From: Rhizobium grahamii CCGE 502
GTDB lineage: Bacteria; Pseudomonadota; Alphaproteobacteria; Rhizobiales; Rhizobiaceae
DNA: 64,000 bases
Direction: 5' to 3'
Assembly (NCBI RefSeq): GCF_000298315.2
Contig: NZ_AEYE02000010.1
Span: 1-64,000, forward strand
A program made the translations under genes and the position numbers. Numbering within the stretch: the first letter of the stretch is position 1; every line of letters starts with the position of its first letter. Positions 46,629 to 55,916 of this stretch are shown piece after piece. The notes beneath the pieces were generated by a model. It was not told the DNA's origin and did not search any database. It worked only from the letters and a program-made list of their open reading frames with translations.

Positions 46629-49043
46629 ATGACGAAGAAAACGTCAGTTGCGAGCATCGCATATCCGGTATTGCCCCTGCGCGACATCGTCGTCTTCCCG
46701 CATATGATTGTGCCGCTGTTCGTCGGCCGCGAGAAGTCGATCCGTGCGCTCGAAGAAGTCATGGGGTCGGACAAGCAGATCATGCTCGTCACACAGATCA
46801 ACGCGAGCGATGACGATCCTGAACCGTCCGCCATCCACAATGTCGGCACCGTCGCCAACGTGTTGCAGCTGCTGAAGCTGCCTGATGGCACCGTCAAGGT
46901 TCTGGTCGAAGGTCGCGCGCGCGCCGAGATCGACGCTTACACGGATCGCGAGGACTTTTACGAAGCCCTTGGTCACGTTCTCGAAGAGCCGCATGACGAT
47001 CCGGTCGAGCTTGAAGCGCTCAGCCGCTCAGTCGTCTCCGAATTCGAGAGCTACGTGAAGCTCAACAAGAAGATCTCTCCTGAGGTCGTTGGCGCCGCCA
47101 GCCAGATCGACGACTACTCGAAGCTCGCCGATACGGTTGCTTCGCACTTGTCGATCAAGATCACCGAGAAGCAGGAGATGCTGGAAACCACCAGCGTCAA
47201 GGCCCGCCTCGAAAAGGCTCTCGGTTTCATGGAAGGTGAGATCTCGGTCCTTCAGGTCGAGAAGCGCATCCGCTCGCGCGTCAAGCGCCAGATGGAGAAG
47301 ACCCAGCGCGAGTACTACCTGAACGAACAGATGAAGGCGATCCAGAAGGAGCTCGGCGACGGCGAGGAAGGCCGCGACGAGATGGCCGAACTGGAAGAGC
47401 GCATCTCCAAGACCAAGCTGTCGAAGGAAGCCCGTGAAAAGGCCGATGCCGAGCTGAAGAAGCTGCGGCAGATGAGCCCGATGTCGGCCGAAGCGACGGT
47501 TGTCCGCAACTACCTCGACTGGCTGCTCGGCATTCCGTGGGGCAAGAAGTCGAAGATCAAGACGGACCTCAACAACGCCGAGAAGATCCTCGAAGCCGAT
47601 CACTTCGGTCTCGACAAAGTCAAGGAACGCATCGTCGAGTATCTGGCTGTCCAGGCTCGCGCGACCAAGATCAAGGGTCCGATCCTGTGCCTCGTCGGCC
47701 CTCCGGGCGTCGGCAAGACCTCGCTCGCCCAGTCGATCGCCAAGGCGACCGGCCGTGAGTATGTCCGCATGGCTCTCGGCGGCGTTCGGGACGAAGCTGA
47801 AATTCGCGGTCACCGCCGCACCTACATCGGTTCGATGCCCGGCAAGGTCATCCAGTCGATGAAGAAGGCGAAGAAGTCCAACCCGCTCTTCCTGCTCGAT
47901 GAAATCGACAAGATGGGCCAGGATTTCCGTGGTGATCCGTCGTCGGCTCTGCTCGAAGTGCTGGATCCGGCTCAGAACTCGACCTTCATGGATCACTACC
48001 TGGAAGTCGAATACGATCTGTCGGACGTGATGTTCATCACGACGGCGAACACGCTGAACATTCCGGCACCTTTGATGGACCGCATGGAAGTCATCCGTAT
48101 CGCCGGCTACACCGAGGACGAAAAGCGCGAAATCGCCAAGCGGCACCTGCTGCCGAAGGCCATCAAGGAACATGCGCTGCAGCCGAATGAATTCTCGGTC
48201 AGCGACGACGCCCTGATGGCGATTAGCCAGCAGTACACCCGCGAAGCCGGTGTCCGTAACTTCGAACGCGAATTGATGAAGCTCGCCCGCAAGGCGGTCA
48301 CCGAGATCATCAAGGGCAAGACGAAGTCCGTTCATGTGACGGCCGAAAACATCGACGACTACCTGGGCGTTCCGCGCTTCCGCCACGGCGAAGCCGAGCG
48401 TGAAGATCAGGTCGGTGTCGTTACCGGTCTGGCCTGGACGGAAGTCGGCGGCGAACTGCTGACGATCGAAGGCGTCATGATGCCGGGCAAGGGTCGGATG
48501 ACCGTAACCGGCAACCTGAAGGAAGTCATGAAGGAATCGATTTCCGCAGCGGCATCCTATGTCCGCTCGCGCGCTGTCGATTTCGGCATCCAGCCGCCGC
48601 TCTTCGACAAGAGCGACATCCACGTGCACGTGCCGGAAGGTGCGACGCCCAAGGATGGTCCGTCGGCCGGTGTTGCCATGGCAACCGCGATCGTCTCGAT
48701 CATGACCGGTATTCCGGTCAACAAGGACGTGGCGATGACGGGCGAAATCACCCTTCGTGGTCGCGTGCTGCCGATCGGCGGTCTGAAGGAAAAGCTGCTC
48801 GCAGCGCTTCGCGGCGGCATCAAGAAGGTGCTGATTCCGGAAGAGAACGCCAAGGATCTGGCGGAGATTCCGGATAACGTGAAGAACAACATGGAGATCA
48901 TCCCGGTATCCCGCATGGGCGAGGTGATCAAGCATGCTCTGGTCCGCAGACCGGAGGCGATCGAGTGGGATGGCACGGTGGAGACGCCGGTCATTGCAAC
49001 GGTCGAAGGGCTCGACGATACGGGCGCAACCATAGCTCACTGA
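46629..49043 (+). CDS. lon: ATP-dependent protease Lon
   Basis: An 804-residue LonA protease. The N-terminal substrate domain ([20 protein letters not shown]) precedes the AAA+ module with Walker [10 protein letters not shown] and [18 protein letters not shown], and the C-terminal peptidase domain has the Ser-Lys dyad with the serine in [14 protein letters not shown] and the lysine in [16 protein letters not shown]. It degrades damaged and regulatory proteins. Expression may involve its structured leader. It lies in a clpP-clpX-lon-hupB cluster, the common bacterial order. Confidence 0.98.
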   Translation: MTKKTSVASIAYPVLPLRDIVVFPHMIVPLFVGREKSIRALEEVMGSDKQIMLVTQINASDDDPEPSAIHNVGTVANVLQLLKLPDGTVKVLVEGRARAEIDAYTDREDFYEALGHVLEEPHDDPVELEALSRSVVSEFESYVKLNKKISPEVVGAASQIDDYSKLADTVASHLSIKITEKQEMLETTSVKARLEKALGFMEGEISVLQVEKRIRSRVKRQMEKTQREYYLNEQMKAIQKELGDGEEGRDEMAELEERISKTKLSKEAREKADAELKKLRQMSPMSAEATVVRNYLDWLLGIPWGKKSKIKTDLNNAEKILEADHFGLDKVKERIVEYLAVQARATKIKGPILCLVGPPGVGKTSLAQSIAKATGREYVRMALGGVRDEAEIRGHRRTYIGSMPGKVIQSMKKAKKSNPLFLLDEIDKMGQDFRGDPSSALLEVLDPAQNSTFMDHYLEVEYDLSDVMFITTANTLNIPAPLMDRMEVIRIAGYTEDEKREIAKRHLLPKAIKEHALQPNEFSVSDDALMAISQQYTREAGVRNFERELMKLARKAVTEIIKGKTKSVHVTAENIDDYLGVPRFRHGEAEREDQVGVVTGLAWTEVGGELLTIEGVMMPGKGRMTVTGNLKEVMKESISAAASYVRSRAVDFGIQPPLFDKSDIHVHVPEGATPKDGPSAGVAMATAIVSIMTGIPVNKDVAMTGEITLRGRVLPIGGLKEKLLAALRGGIKKVLIPEENAKDLAEIPDNVKNNMEIIPVSRMGEVIKHALVRRPEAIEWDGTVETPVIATVEGLDDTGATIAH

Positions 49044-49086
49044 GCCATGTTTGCCACATTCGCGCCTAATTGCTTAAAAACCCTGA

Positions 49087-49116
49087 AAAGGCTGGCGTTT
49101 TCGCCAGCCTTTTTTT
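49087..49116 (+). terminator. Terminator after lon
   Basis: AAAGGCTGGCG pairs perfectly with CGCCAGCCTTT around TTTT, with a T-run to 49116. Confidence 0.92.
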
Positions 49117-49249
49117 GTGAAATCGACCGGCGGACTCTTGCATTTCCTTGATTTGCAGGGTCTTTGGGGTGCGGCGGGCCTGATGAACTCTATTCTGCGC
49201 CTAGCTTATAGATTTGAGTCGTTTCGAACCATTAGAAAGGGGTGGAAAC

Positions 49250-49525
49250 ATGAACAAGAATGAACTCGTGTCCGCAGTTGCTGAAAAGGCAGGACTCTCG
49301 AAGACCGATGCTGCTTCCGCAGTTGACGCTGTTTTCGAAGTTGTCCAGGCCGAACTGAAGGGCAAGGGCGACGTTCGCCTCGCTGGTTTCGGTAGCTTCA
49401 CCGTTTCCCATCGCGCTGCCACGAAGGGCCGCAACCCGTCCACGGGCGCAGAAGTCGATATTCCGGCTCGCAACGTGCCGAAGTTCACGCCCGGCAAGGG
49501 CCTGAAGGACGCCGTCAACGGCTGA
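49250..49525 (+). CDS. hupB: DNA-binding protein HU (beta type)
   Basis: The 91-residue nucleoid protein begins MNKNELVSAVAEKAGLSKTD and has the family signature GFGSFTVSHRAATKGRNPST, with the DNA-arm RNPSTG and proline at the arm tip. It bends and compacts DNA. AAAGGGGTGG upstream supports 49250, although the frame is open from 49214. lon-hupB adjacency is widely conserved. Confidence 0.97.
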   Translation: MNKNELVSAVAEKAGLSKTDAASAVDAVFEVVQAELKGKGDVRLAGFGSFTVSHRAATKGRNPSTGAEVDIPARNVPKFTPGKGLKDAVNG

Positions 49526-49574
49526 TAGGAATTTGCTTGGCGGCCGGGCAACGAGACCGGCGGTACAAGTTTCG

Positions 49575-49603
49575 AAGGGTTCGGCTCCGGCCGAACCCTT
49601 TTT
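49575..49603 (+). terminator. Terminator after hupB
   Basis: AAGGGTTCGG pairs perfectly with CCGAACCCTT around CTCCGG and is followed by TTT. Confidence 0.85.
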
Positions 49604-49616
49604 GCATTTCGCGCCC

Positions 49617-49645
49617 TTGTCGGCACGCTGGGGATGCCTTACGAA
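49617..49645 (+). promoter_or_regulatory. Probable promoter of the riboswitch-ribN transcript
   Basis: TTGTCG (49617-49622) and TACGAA (49640-49645) are spaced by 17 nt. The predicted start falls within a few bases of the first base of the riboswitch, which supports the call. Confidence 0.5.
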
Positions 49646-49650
49646 ATGCT

Positions 49651-49795
49651 CGTTCTCAGGGCGGGGTGAAAGTCCCCACCGGCGGTAAGAGCTTTTGCTC
49701 GAGCCCGCGAGCGCCTTTTTGCAAATATGCCGAAAGGGTCAGCAGATCCGGTGCAATTCCGGAGCCGACGGTTACAGTCCGGATGAAAGAGAATG
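49651..49795 (+). ncRNA. FMN riboswitch (RFN element)
   Basis: The conserved RFN blocks appear in order: AGGGCGGGGTGAAAGTCC, CACCGGCGGTAA, AGCCCGCGAGCG, GGTCAGCAGATCCGGT, CCGGAGCCGACGGTTACAG and TCCGGATGAAAGAGA. The closing stem pairs CGTTCTC (49651-49657) with GAGAATG (49789-49795). FMN binding turns off the downstream gene. A further 7-bp stem follows at about 49808-49824 without a T-run, so control may be at translation or by another route. Confidence 0.95.
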
Positions 49796-49880
49796 AGCGG
49801 AACGGGCGAGGGCGGAATCCGTCCTGGCTGCGGTATTGCGCTCATGCGTCCTGATTTGTGTTGGTTTCGGAAAGAAAGAC

Positions 49881-50795
49881 ATGAATCAGACTTCCCATAC
49901 ATTTTCCGCTTCGCGAGCAATGGTCGGCGCCGCCTGGATGGTTGCTGCAGGCATTGCCTTCTCGATCCTCAACATCGTCACGCAGTGGCTGACGATGAAG
50001 CTCGCTTTCCCAGCCGCCTCGGCAGCCTTCTGGCAATATGCATTTGCTTTGGTCTTCTCGCTGCCCTTTCTCCGGCGCGCCGGTCTCGGGGCAATGCGAA
50101 CGCGTTATCCCTGGCGCCACATCGTTCGCGTCGGCTTCGCCGCCTTTGGCGTCACCACGTGGGTCGCCGGTCTGGCGGCGGTACCAATTTGGCAGGCGAT
50201 TGCCTTGGTGATGACCTCCCCGTTCTTCATCATCATGGGCGCGCGTGTTTTCCTTGGCGAAAGCATCGGCGCTGCAAGATGGGCCGCGACCAGTGTCGGC
50301 TTCATCGGCGCGATGATCATTTTGCAGCCGTGGTCGGACAGCTTCAACTGGGCAGCGCTTCTGCCGATCCTCTCAGCCCTCTTGTGGGGTGCGTCGTCGC
50401 TGATCACCAAAAGCCTGACTGGCGTCGAGCCGCCGGAAACCATAACAGTCTGGCTGTTGGCTCTCCTCACGCCGATCAACGGTGGATTGGCGATGGCCGC
50501 GGGCTTCAGCGTTCCTACCGGCACCACTCTGCTGCTTTTTGCCGTCGCCGGTCTGCTGACCGTACTGGCGCAATATTTCCTGACGCTCGCCTATACCGCC
50601 GCCGATGCCGCTTACGTGCAGCCTTTCGACGATCTCAAGCTCCCGCTGAACGTTCTCGCTGGCTGGTTGGTCTTCGGCTATGCGCCAACTGGATATCTCT
50701 GGTTGGGCGCATTGCTGATCCTTGGAGCATCGCTCTTCATCATGCGGAACGAAATGAAGAAGGAGCAGGGGAGCCACCTGGTATCGTCGGAATAA
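49881..50795 (+). CDS. ribN: RibN-type riboflavin transporter (DMT superfamily)
   Basis: The 304-residue protein has ten membrane helices in two EamA repeats, for example GAAWMVAAGIAFSILNIVTQ and LLTVLAQYFLTLAYTAADAA. It is the first gene after an FMN riboswitch. RibN, a DMT-family riboflavin uptake protein preceded by FMN riboswitches, is described in Rhizobium leguminosarum, and the combination of family and riboswitch makes this the likely identity. The start at 49881 has GGAAAGAAAGAC upstream. Confidence 0.85.
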   Translation: MNQTSHTFSASRAMVGAAWMVAAGIAFSILNIVTQWLTMKLAFPAASAAFWQYAFALVFSLPFLRRAGLGAMRTRYPWRHIVRVGFAAFGVTTWVAGLAAVPIWQAIALVMTSPFFIIMGARVFLGESIGAARWAATSVGFIGAMIILQPWSDSFNWAALLPILSALLWGASSLITKSLTGVEPPETITVWLLALLTPINGGLAMAAGFSVPTGTTLLLFAVAGLLTVLAQYFLTLAYTAADAAYVQPFDDLKLPLNVLAGWLVFGYAPTGYLWLGALLILGASLFIMRNEMKKEQGSHLVSSE

Positions 50796-50802
50796 GTCGG
50801 CC

Positions 50803-50820
50803 GTGTCATTCCGGTGTCAT
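50803..50820 (+). promoter_or_regulatory. Pho-box-like direct repeat
   Basis: GTGTCAT (50803-50809), four bases, GTGTCAT (50814-50820): two heptamers with the 11-bp period of the rhizobial PhoB site CTGTCAT-N4-CTGTCAT, differing only in the first base of each. It lies 44 bp before the phytase-like esterase gene. Confidence 0.6.
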
Positions 50821-50864
50821 GCCAATCCCGCAAAACCGCTCTGTTTGAATTCATGGGGGATTTC

Positions 50865-53063
50865 ATGACAACTTTATCGCGCAAGACTGTGCTCGTTGCG
50901 GCGCTTCTGACGACAGCCGCGTTTCCGGCCGCCGCGGAGCCCGTTTTCAACCGCATCGCAACCTTTCCGGTGGCATCCAACCTGCCCGAAGGAAAAGACA
51001 AGCTCTCGACCACGTCGGCTGAAATCATTACGGCGACCGATGATGGCATGACGCTGATCTACAGCGACAGCCCGCTCGGCGCGATCGGATTCGTCGACAT
51101 TTCCGACGCCAAGTCGCCGAAGGCTGCGGGCGCGTTGATGATGGACGGCGAGCCCACATCCGTGACATCAGCCGCCGGCAAGGCGCTGGTTGCCGTCAAC
51201 ACCTCGGAGAGCAAGGCTAAGCCGTCCGGGCACCTGGCGATCGTCGACGTTGCCACCAAGAAGATCGAAAACACCTGCGACCTCGGGGGACAGCCGGATT
51301 CGATCGCGCTCAACAAGGACAAGACACTCGGCACGATTGCGATCGAAAACGAACGCGACGAAGACGTCAACGATGGCAAGATACCGCAGATTCCGGCAGG
51401 CGACCTTGTCGTGTTCCAGGTCAAGAACGGCGCGGTCGATTGCGGTTCGATCAAGCACGTGACGCTGACCGGCCTTGCCGGGATTGCGCCGGAGGATCCG
51501 GAACCGGAATTCGTCTCCTTCAACGATCGGAACGAGATCGCCCTGACCCTTCAGGAAAACAACGAGATCGTCATCATCGATGCGGCGACCGCGGCGGTGA
51601 AGGGACACTTCTCTGCCGGCAGCGTCGATCTGACCGGCATCGACACGAAGCGCGACGGCGCGCTGAAGTTCACCAGCGAACTCAAGGGTGTCCTGCGTGA
51701 ACCCGACGCCGTGAAGTGGCTGGACAACGACCGTCTGGTCGTCGCGAACGAGGGCGATTACCAGGGGGGCTCGCGAGGCTTCACGATCTTCGACAAGACT
51801 GGCAAGGTCCTCTATGAATCCGGCGCTTCGTTCGAGCGCGCGGTCGCCGATACCGGCCAATATCCCGACAAGCGTTCGTCTGCCAAGGGCGTCGAGCCGG
51901 AAGGTCTGGAGGTCGCGACCTTCGACGGCCAGAAGTACATCTTCTTGCTTTCGGAACGCGCTTCCGTCGTCGGTGTCTACAAGGATACCGGCGCCGAACC
52001 ACAACTCGTCCAGATTCTTCCGTCCGGCGTATCGCCCGAGGGAGGCGTAGCCGTCCCGTCCCGCAATCTTCTCGCCACCGCCAACGAAGTCGATCTCGGC
52101 AAGGATGGCGGCCCGCGGTCTCACGTCATGATCTATGAACTCGGCGAAGGCGAAATGGCCTATCCGCAGATCGTTGCGGCTGAGAAGGATGGGAATCCCG
52201 TTGGCTTTGCAGCACTCTCCGGTCTTGCCGCTGTGCCCGAAAAGCCGGGTCATCTGTTTGCCGTCAGCGATAGCGTTCTCGGCATGCAGCCGACGATCTA
52301 CACCATCGACGCCACCAAGAAGCCGGCCGTCATCACCGAGACGCTGACCGTCAAGCGCGATGGCCAGCCGGCACAGAAGCTCGATATCGAAGGTGTCGCC
52401 GTTGACGAGAAGGGTTGGTTCTGGCTGGCCTCCGAAGGCAACAGCGAGAAGCTCGTGCCGCACGCGCTATACCACGTAAACCCGAAGGGCGAGATCAAGG
52501 AAGAAATCGCTCTGCCGAGCGAACTGACCGCCAACGAAATCCGCTACGGGTTCGAAGGCGTGACGATCGTCGGCTCCGGTGACGATGCGACCCTGTGGAT
52601 GGCTGTTCAGCGCGAATGGAAGGATGACGAGAAGGGCTTCGTGAAGCTTGTTTCCTACAACCCGAAGAGTAAGGAGTGGGGCGCGGTTCGCTATCCGCTC
52701 GACAAGTCCGAAGCCGGTTGGATCGGCCTGTCAGAGATCTCCGCTCAGGGCGACAGCGTCTATATCATCGAGCGCGACAACCTCGTCGGTAATGCAGCCA
52801 AACTGAAGAAGCTCTACAAGGTCGCGGTATCGGATCTGAAGCCCGCCAAGCTCGGCGGCGAACTGCCGCTCGTCAAGAAGACGGAAGCCCATGACTTCCT
52901 TCCGGAATTGAAGACCGCCACCAATGGCTATGTCCTCGACAAGCTCGAAGGCTTCGCCTTCGACGCCTCCGGCAAGGCCTATGCCGTCACGGACAATGAT
53001 GGTGTCGACGATTCCTCGGGTGAAACGCTGTTCTTCCAAGTCGACCTCGTGGGCACGAACTGA
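50865..53063 (+). CDS. Exported esterase-like phytase-family protein
   Basis: A 732-residue protein with a signal peptide (VLVAALLTTAAFPAAAEP, cleaved near residue 25). The first two thirds look like repeated beta-propeller blades (LAIVDVATKKIENTCDLGG, IVIIDAATAAVKGHF, YIFLLSERASVVGVYKDTG), and the last third matches the esterase-like activity of phytase domain (KLDIEGVAVDEKGWFWLASE, YGFEGVTIVG, DKLEGFAFDASGKAYAVTDN). It is presumably a periplasmic phosphate-ester hydrolase. The ATG at 50865 has GGGGGA upstream. A Pho-box-like repeat precedes it. Confidence 0.85.
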   Translation: MTTLSRKTVLVAALLTTAAFPAAAEPVFNRIATFPVASNLPEGKDKLSTTSAEIITATDDGMTLIYSDSPLGAIGFVDISDAKSPKAAGALMMDGEPTSVTSAAGKALVAVNTSESKAKPSGHLAIVDVATKKIENTCDLGGQPDSIALNKDKTLGTIAIENERDEDVNDGKIPQIPAGDLVVFQVKNGAVDCGSIKHVTLTGLAGIAPEDPEPEFVSFNDRNEIALTLQENNEIVIIDAATAAVKGHFSAGSVDLTGIDTKRDGALKFTSELKGVLREPDAVKWLDNDRLVVANEGDYQGGSRGFTIFDKTGKVLYESGASFERAVADTGQYPDKRSSAKGVEPEGLEVATFDGQKYIFLLSERASVVGVYKDTGAEPQLVQILPSGVSPEGGVAVPSRNLLATANEVDLGKDGGPRSHVMIYELGEGEMAYPQIVAAEKDGNPVGFAALSGLAAVPEKPGHLFAVSDSVLGMQPTIYTIDATKKPAVITETLTVKRDGQPAQKLDIEGVAVDEKGWFWLASEGNSEKLVPHALYHVNPKGEIKEEIALPSELTANEIRYGFEGVTIVGSGDDATLWMAVQREWKDDEKGFVKLVSYNPKSKEWGAVRYPLDKSEAGWIGLSEISAQGDSVYIIERDNLVGNAAKLKKLYKVAVSDLKPAKLGGELPLVKKTEAHDFLPELKTATNGYVLDKLEGFAFDASGKAYAVTDNDGVDDSSGETLFFQVDLVGTN

Positions 53064-53083
53064 GATTGGTTGAGCTATGAAAC

Positions 53084-53115
53084 AAAAATGGCCGGGCCTA
53101 TGCCCGGCCATTTTT
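53084..53115 (+). terminator. Bidirectional terminator between the esterase and aldo/keto reductase genes
   Basis: AAAAATGGCCGGGC pairs perfectly with GCCCGGCCATTTTT around CTAT, usable from both strands. Confidence 0.92.
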
Positions 53116-53131
53116 CTTGTGATCGTTTGTC

Positions 53132-54118
53132 TTACCAGCGCTGGTGGACATGGGGAGCGACCAGCCGCTCGTAGATCTCGCGTGTGGCGCCCATCACCTC
53201 GTGAGAGAGGGGAGCGAGGCTCGCCGCCGCGGCGTTTGCGCGTGCTTGCTCGGCGTTGCGTGCGCCAGGAATAACGACGGTGACGGCATCGCTCATTAGG
53301 ATCCAGCGCAATGCGAAGGCCGCCATTGTCGCACCTGATGGAACGAGCTTGCGCACTTCCTCTACAGCCTGCAGGCCGGCCTCTAAGGGAACCCCGGCAA
53401 AGGTCTCGCCGACATCGAAAGCCTCGCCATGGCGATTGAAATTGCGGTGGTCATCGCTGGCAAATTTCGTCTCGCGGCTGATCTTCCCGGACAGTAGCCC
53501 GCTTGCGAGCGGCACGCGGGCGATAACGGCGATGTTCTTCCGCCGAGCCTCTTGGAAAAACAGGTGATCGGGCCGCTGGCGGAAGATGTTGTAGATGATC
53601 TGGATGCTGACGACTCCAGGATACTCGATCGCCTTCAGCGCTTCCTCGACCTTTTCGACGCTGACGCCGTAGCCCATGATTTTGCCGGCTTTCTGCAGCT
53701 CATTCAGGCCCTCAAAGACCTCCTGGCGATAGAGAACTTCGGTCGGAGGGCAATGGAGTTGCACAAGGTCGAGGCTTTCAACACGCAGGTTTTTCAGGCT
53801 TCGATCGATGAAGCCCTCGAGGTTGGCCTTGGTATAACCCTCGACGACATGCGGATTGAGCCGGCGACCCGCCTTGGTGGCAACCATCGGCCGCTCGCCG
53901 CCGCGGCCATCGAGAACGTCCGCAATGATCTTTTCCGACCGGCCGTCTCCGTAGACATCGGCGGTATCGATGAAGGTCATGCCGGCATCGAGCGCGGCAT
54001 TCAGCGCGTCGCGGCCGTCGGCCTCGCTGACGTCGCCCCAGGCGCCGCCGATCTGCCATGCGCCGAAGCCGATATTTGTGACGGTATGGGGCAGGTGGCC
54101 GAAAGAATGCTGTTTCAT
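53132..54118 (-). CDS. Aldo/keto reductase
   Basis: A 328-residue NADPH-dependent AKR. The TIM-barrel motifs are present: catalytic Asp/Tyr in FIDTADVYGDGRSEKIIADV, the lysine in VATKAGRR, the histidine in DLVQLHCPP, and the coenzyme loop VVIPGARNAEQARANAAA. The physiological substrate is unknown. The ATG at 54118 (MKQHSFGHLPHTVTNIGFG) has GGAGGATTTCC upstream; the frame is open to 54151. Confidence 0.92.
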   Translation of the reverse strand: MKQHSFGHLPHTVTNIGFGAWQIGGAWGDVSEADGRDALNAALDAGMTFIDTADVYGDGRSEKIIADVLDGRGGERPMVATKAGRRLNPHVVEGYTKANLEGFIDRSLKNLRVESLDLVQLHCPPTEVLYRQEVFEGLNELQKAGKIMGYGVSVEKVEEALKAIEYPGVVSIQIIYNIFRQRPDHLFFQEARRKNIAVIARVPLASGLLSGKISRETKFASDDHRNFNRHGEAFDVGETFAGVPLEAGLQAVEEVRKLVPSGATMAAFALRWILMSDAVTVVIPGARNAEQARANAAAASLAPLSHEVMGATREIYERLVAPHVHQRW

Positions 54119-54349
54119 GGAAATCCTCCGCGTGATGAAATGCCCCGGCACTAGCAGTCGCCCCGACCACTAGCAAGCGCCTGAAGCGGAGATAGGGCGA
54201 CGAGGCGCAAGCGTCGGCATTTCTTCGAGCAGCGGCCTTGCCACGCAACTATTAGTCACCGCTTGGTGACCTGGCGAGGCTCCGGTCAGCAGAAACGCAG
54301 CCGGCGCAGTCGGCGGAAACGCAAAGTTAGGTATGGAAGGGAAAGTCAG

Positions 54350-54751
54350 ATGGAGATCAAACCCTGCGGATCACGGCCCTCGATAAAGGCGCCCGCGGAA
54401 TATTTCACCGGTTCAGTCCTGCAGGACCCATTGATGGAGGCGCCGAGCCCGGCACGGGTCAGGGCGGTCAGCGTTACCTTCGAGCCTGGTGCCCGAACCG
54501 CCTGGCACACGCATCCGCTCGGCCAGACGCTTGTCGTCACCTCCGGAAAAGGTCTGGCGCAAAGCAAAGGCGGCCCGCTCCGCGAAATCCGCGCGGGCGA
54601 CACGGTCTGGATTGCCCCTGGTGAAAAGCACTGGCACGGTGCGGCACCTGATACCGCAATGACCCACATCGCGATCCACGAAGCGCTGGACGGCAGCGCC
54701 GCCGACTGGATGGAACAGGTCAGCGACGAGCAGTACGCCGGAAAGGGGTGA
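54350..54751 (+). CDS. Cupin protein of the mandelonitrile-lyase-like type
   Basis: A 133-residue cupin. Metal ligands are visible as the two cupin motifs: [20 protein letters not shown] (two His, Gln) and [19 protein letters not shown]. Such proteins are annotated as (R)-mandelonitrile lyase-like or carboxymuconolactone decarboxylase-associated cupins; the true substrate is unknown. The start at 54350 has GAAGGGAAAGTCAG upstream, although the frame is open from 54263. It converges on the methyltransferase gene. Confidence 0.83.
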   Translation: MEIKPCGSRPSIKAPAEYFTGSVLQDPLMEAPSPARVRAVSVTFEPGARTAWHTHPLGQTLVVTSGKGLAQSKGGPLREIRAGDTVWIAPGEKHWHGAAPDTAMTHIAIHEALDGSAADWMEQVSDEQYAGKG

Positions 54752-54757
54752 CGCGGA

Positions 54758-55363
54758 TCAGAGGCGCTTCAGGCAATAGGAAAAGTGCGCGTGCGATTCG
54801 ACCGTCAGGAACTCGAATTGCCAGCCATAATCCTTGCAGAACTTGGTGACCGCTTCGACGACGCCATAGACGATCGGCTTCACGGTGTTTCCAGTGCAGA
54901 AATCGTGCCCGGCGATTCTTCCCGTGCGTTTGACCTTCCGCTCGCAGAGCAGCAGTTCCTGCCAGGTAAGCTCGAAGGAATGATCGGTGTCGATATAGAC
55001 CCAGTCGAGAAAGTCATCCTCGAACTCGGCGAGCTTTTCGAGAGAGGTGCCCTGCATCAGGCGCAGCTGCCCACACTCGATTTCGCGCTTGAACTGGGTG
55101 TGAATCCGATCGAGACCCGAGCTGTAGCGGTCCATGCTCCAGGGGTCGATCAGATAAAGCTGCGCGGGCCGGTTCTTCTCCAGTATCTCGGCCGTATATT
55201 CTCCGAACGCCGCCCCGATCTCTAGGCCGATGCCACCATTGGGAATGCGATAGAGGAGCTCGCCTCGGTCCGGCAGCAACCGCGCATTCTCCAAATGGTG
55301 TGCGCTCAACTGTGTGCGCGGCATGCTCGCTCTTTGTGCCTGCCGTTCCTCGCGTGTTTTCAT
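54758..55363 (-). CDS. Class I SAM-dependent methyltransferase-fold protein
   Basis: A 201-residue protein with the Rossmann-type SAM motif GIGLEIGAAFGEYTAEILEK and the acidic second strand QLYLIDPWSMDRY, followed by FLDWVYIDTDHSFELTWQEL, as in the Methyltransf_24 group. The substrate is unknown. The start at 55363 (MKTREERQAQ) is chosen from composition, since the open frame continues upstream without support. Confidence 0.82.
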   Translation of the reverse strand: MKTREERQAQRASMPRTQLSAHHLENARLLPDRGELLYRIPNGGIGLEIGAAFGEYTAEILEKNRPAQLYLIDPWSMDRYSSGLDRIHTQFKREIECGQLRLMQGTSLEKLAEFEDDFLDWVYIDTDHSFELTWQELLLCERKVKRTGRIAGHDFCTGNTVKPIVYGVVEAVTKFCKDYGWQFEFLTVESHAHFSYCLKRL

Positions 55364-55710
55364 GATGATGTCTCTGCTGCTTGTAGAAATGCCCGGACTG
55401 AGCCTCGGTCTTCCATATAGCGGGCCTCTCGGGCGATTGGCTACCCTCGATCGAGCCTGCAAGCTGCAAGCGAGGGAGGGCGAGGAGCTGGGGAAACTGA
55501 TCGTCATAGCGCAGACCGAATGTTACGCTGTTAATAATGCACTGAATTTGCCCGCGGATTTTCGTTCTCCAAAAACAATTCGCGGAGTGTCATCGTTTTG
55601 TCTCCAAAGCTGCTTGACACTCAAATGCGAACCCCTTAGTTAGCCGCTCATCGAAGCGGCAAGGCTGCTTTGACACGGATGCGAAAGCTTCCGGATCGCT
55701 TGAAATGAAT
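55364..55710. promoter_or_regulatory. Intergenic region before the tRNA genes
   Basis: 347 nt without a credible gene. It holds the promoter of the methyltransferase gene on the minus strand (not identified) and a good promoter for the tRNAs at 55614-55642. Confidence 0.5.
55614..55642 (+). promoter_or_regulatory. Sigma70-type promoter of the tRNA-Asp genes
   Basis: TTGACA (55614-55619), 17 nt, TAGTTA (55637-55642). The first tRNA begins about 60 nt after the predicted start. Confidence 0.65.
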
Positions 55711-55787
55711 GCGGGTGTAGCTCAGTCGGTTAGAGTGCCGGCCTGTCACGCCGGAGGTCGCGGGTTCGAGCCCCGTCACTCGCGCCA
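55711..55787 (+). tRNA. tRNA-Asp (GTC), first copy
   Basis: A 77-nt tRNA including encoded CCA. Acceptor arms GCGGGTG/CACTCGC pair (with G-T), the anticodon GTC is at 55745-55747 in a GCCTGTCACGC loop, and the T-arm is GCGGGTTCGAGCCCCGT. It is identical to the second copy. Confidence 0.96.
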
Positions 55788-55839
55788 TTTCAAGGTAAGC
55801 GCCAATTGGCACCTGGTCCGGTCCTTCTGTCCATCATGC

Positions 55840-55916
55840 GCGGGTGTAGCTCAGTCGGTTAGAGTGCCGGCCTGTCACGCCGGAGGTCGCGGGTTCGAGC
55901 CCCGTCACTCGCGCCA
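55840..55916 (+). tRNA. tRNA-Asp (GTC), second copy
   Basis: Identical over all 77 nt to the copy 52 nt upstream, including the encoded CCA and the following ATTTC. Both are probably cut from one transcript. Confidence 0.96.

Noticed and set aside
47028-49040. A 670-codon open frame antisense to lon
   Set aside because: Same reason: shadow frame of a conserved gene, no recognisable product.
49526-49650. A second aptamer or gene between hupB and the FMN riboswitch
   Set aside because: The stretch is accounted for by the hupB terminator and a promoter; no further conserved element is seen.
55314-55643. A 109-codon frame over the methyltransferase start and the tRNA upstream region
   Set aside because: It overlaps the better supported methyltransferase and lacks any family resemblance or ribosome-binding site.
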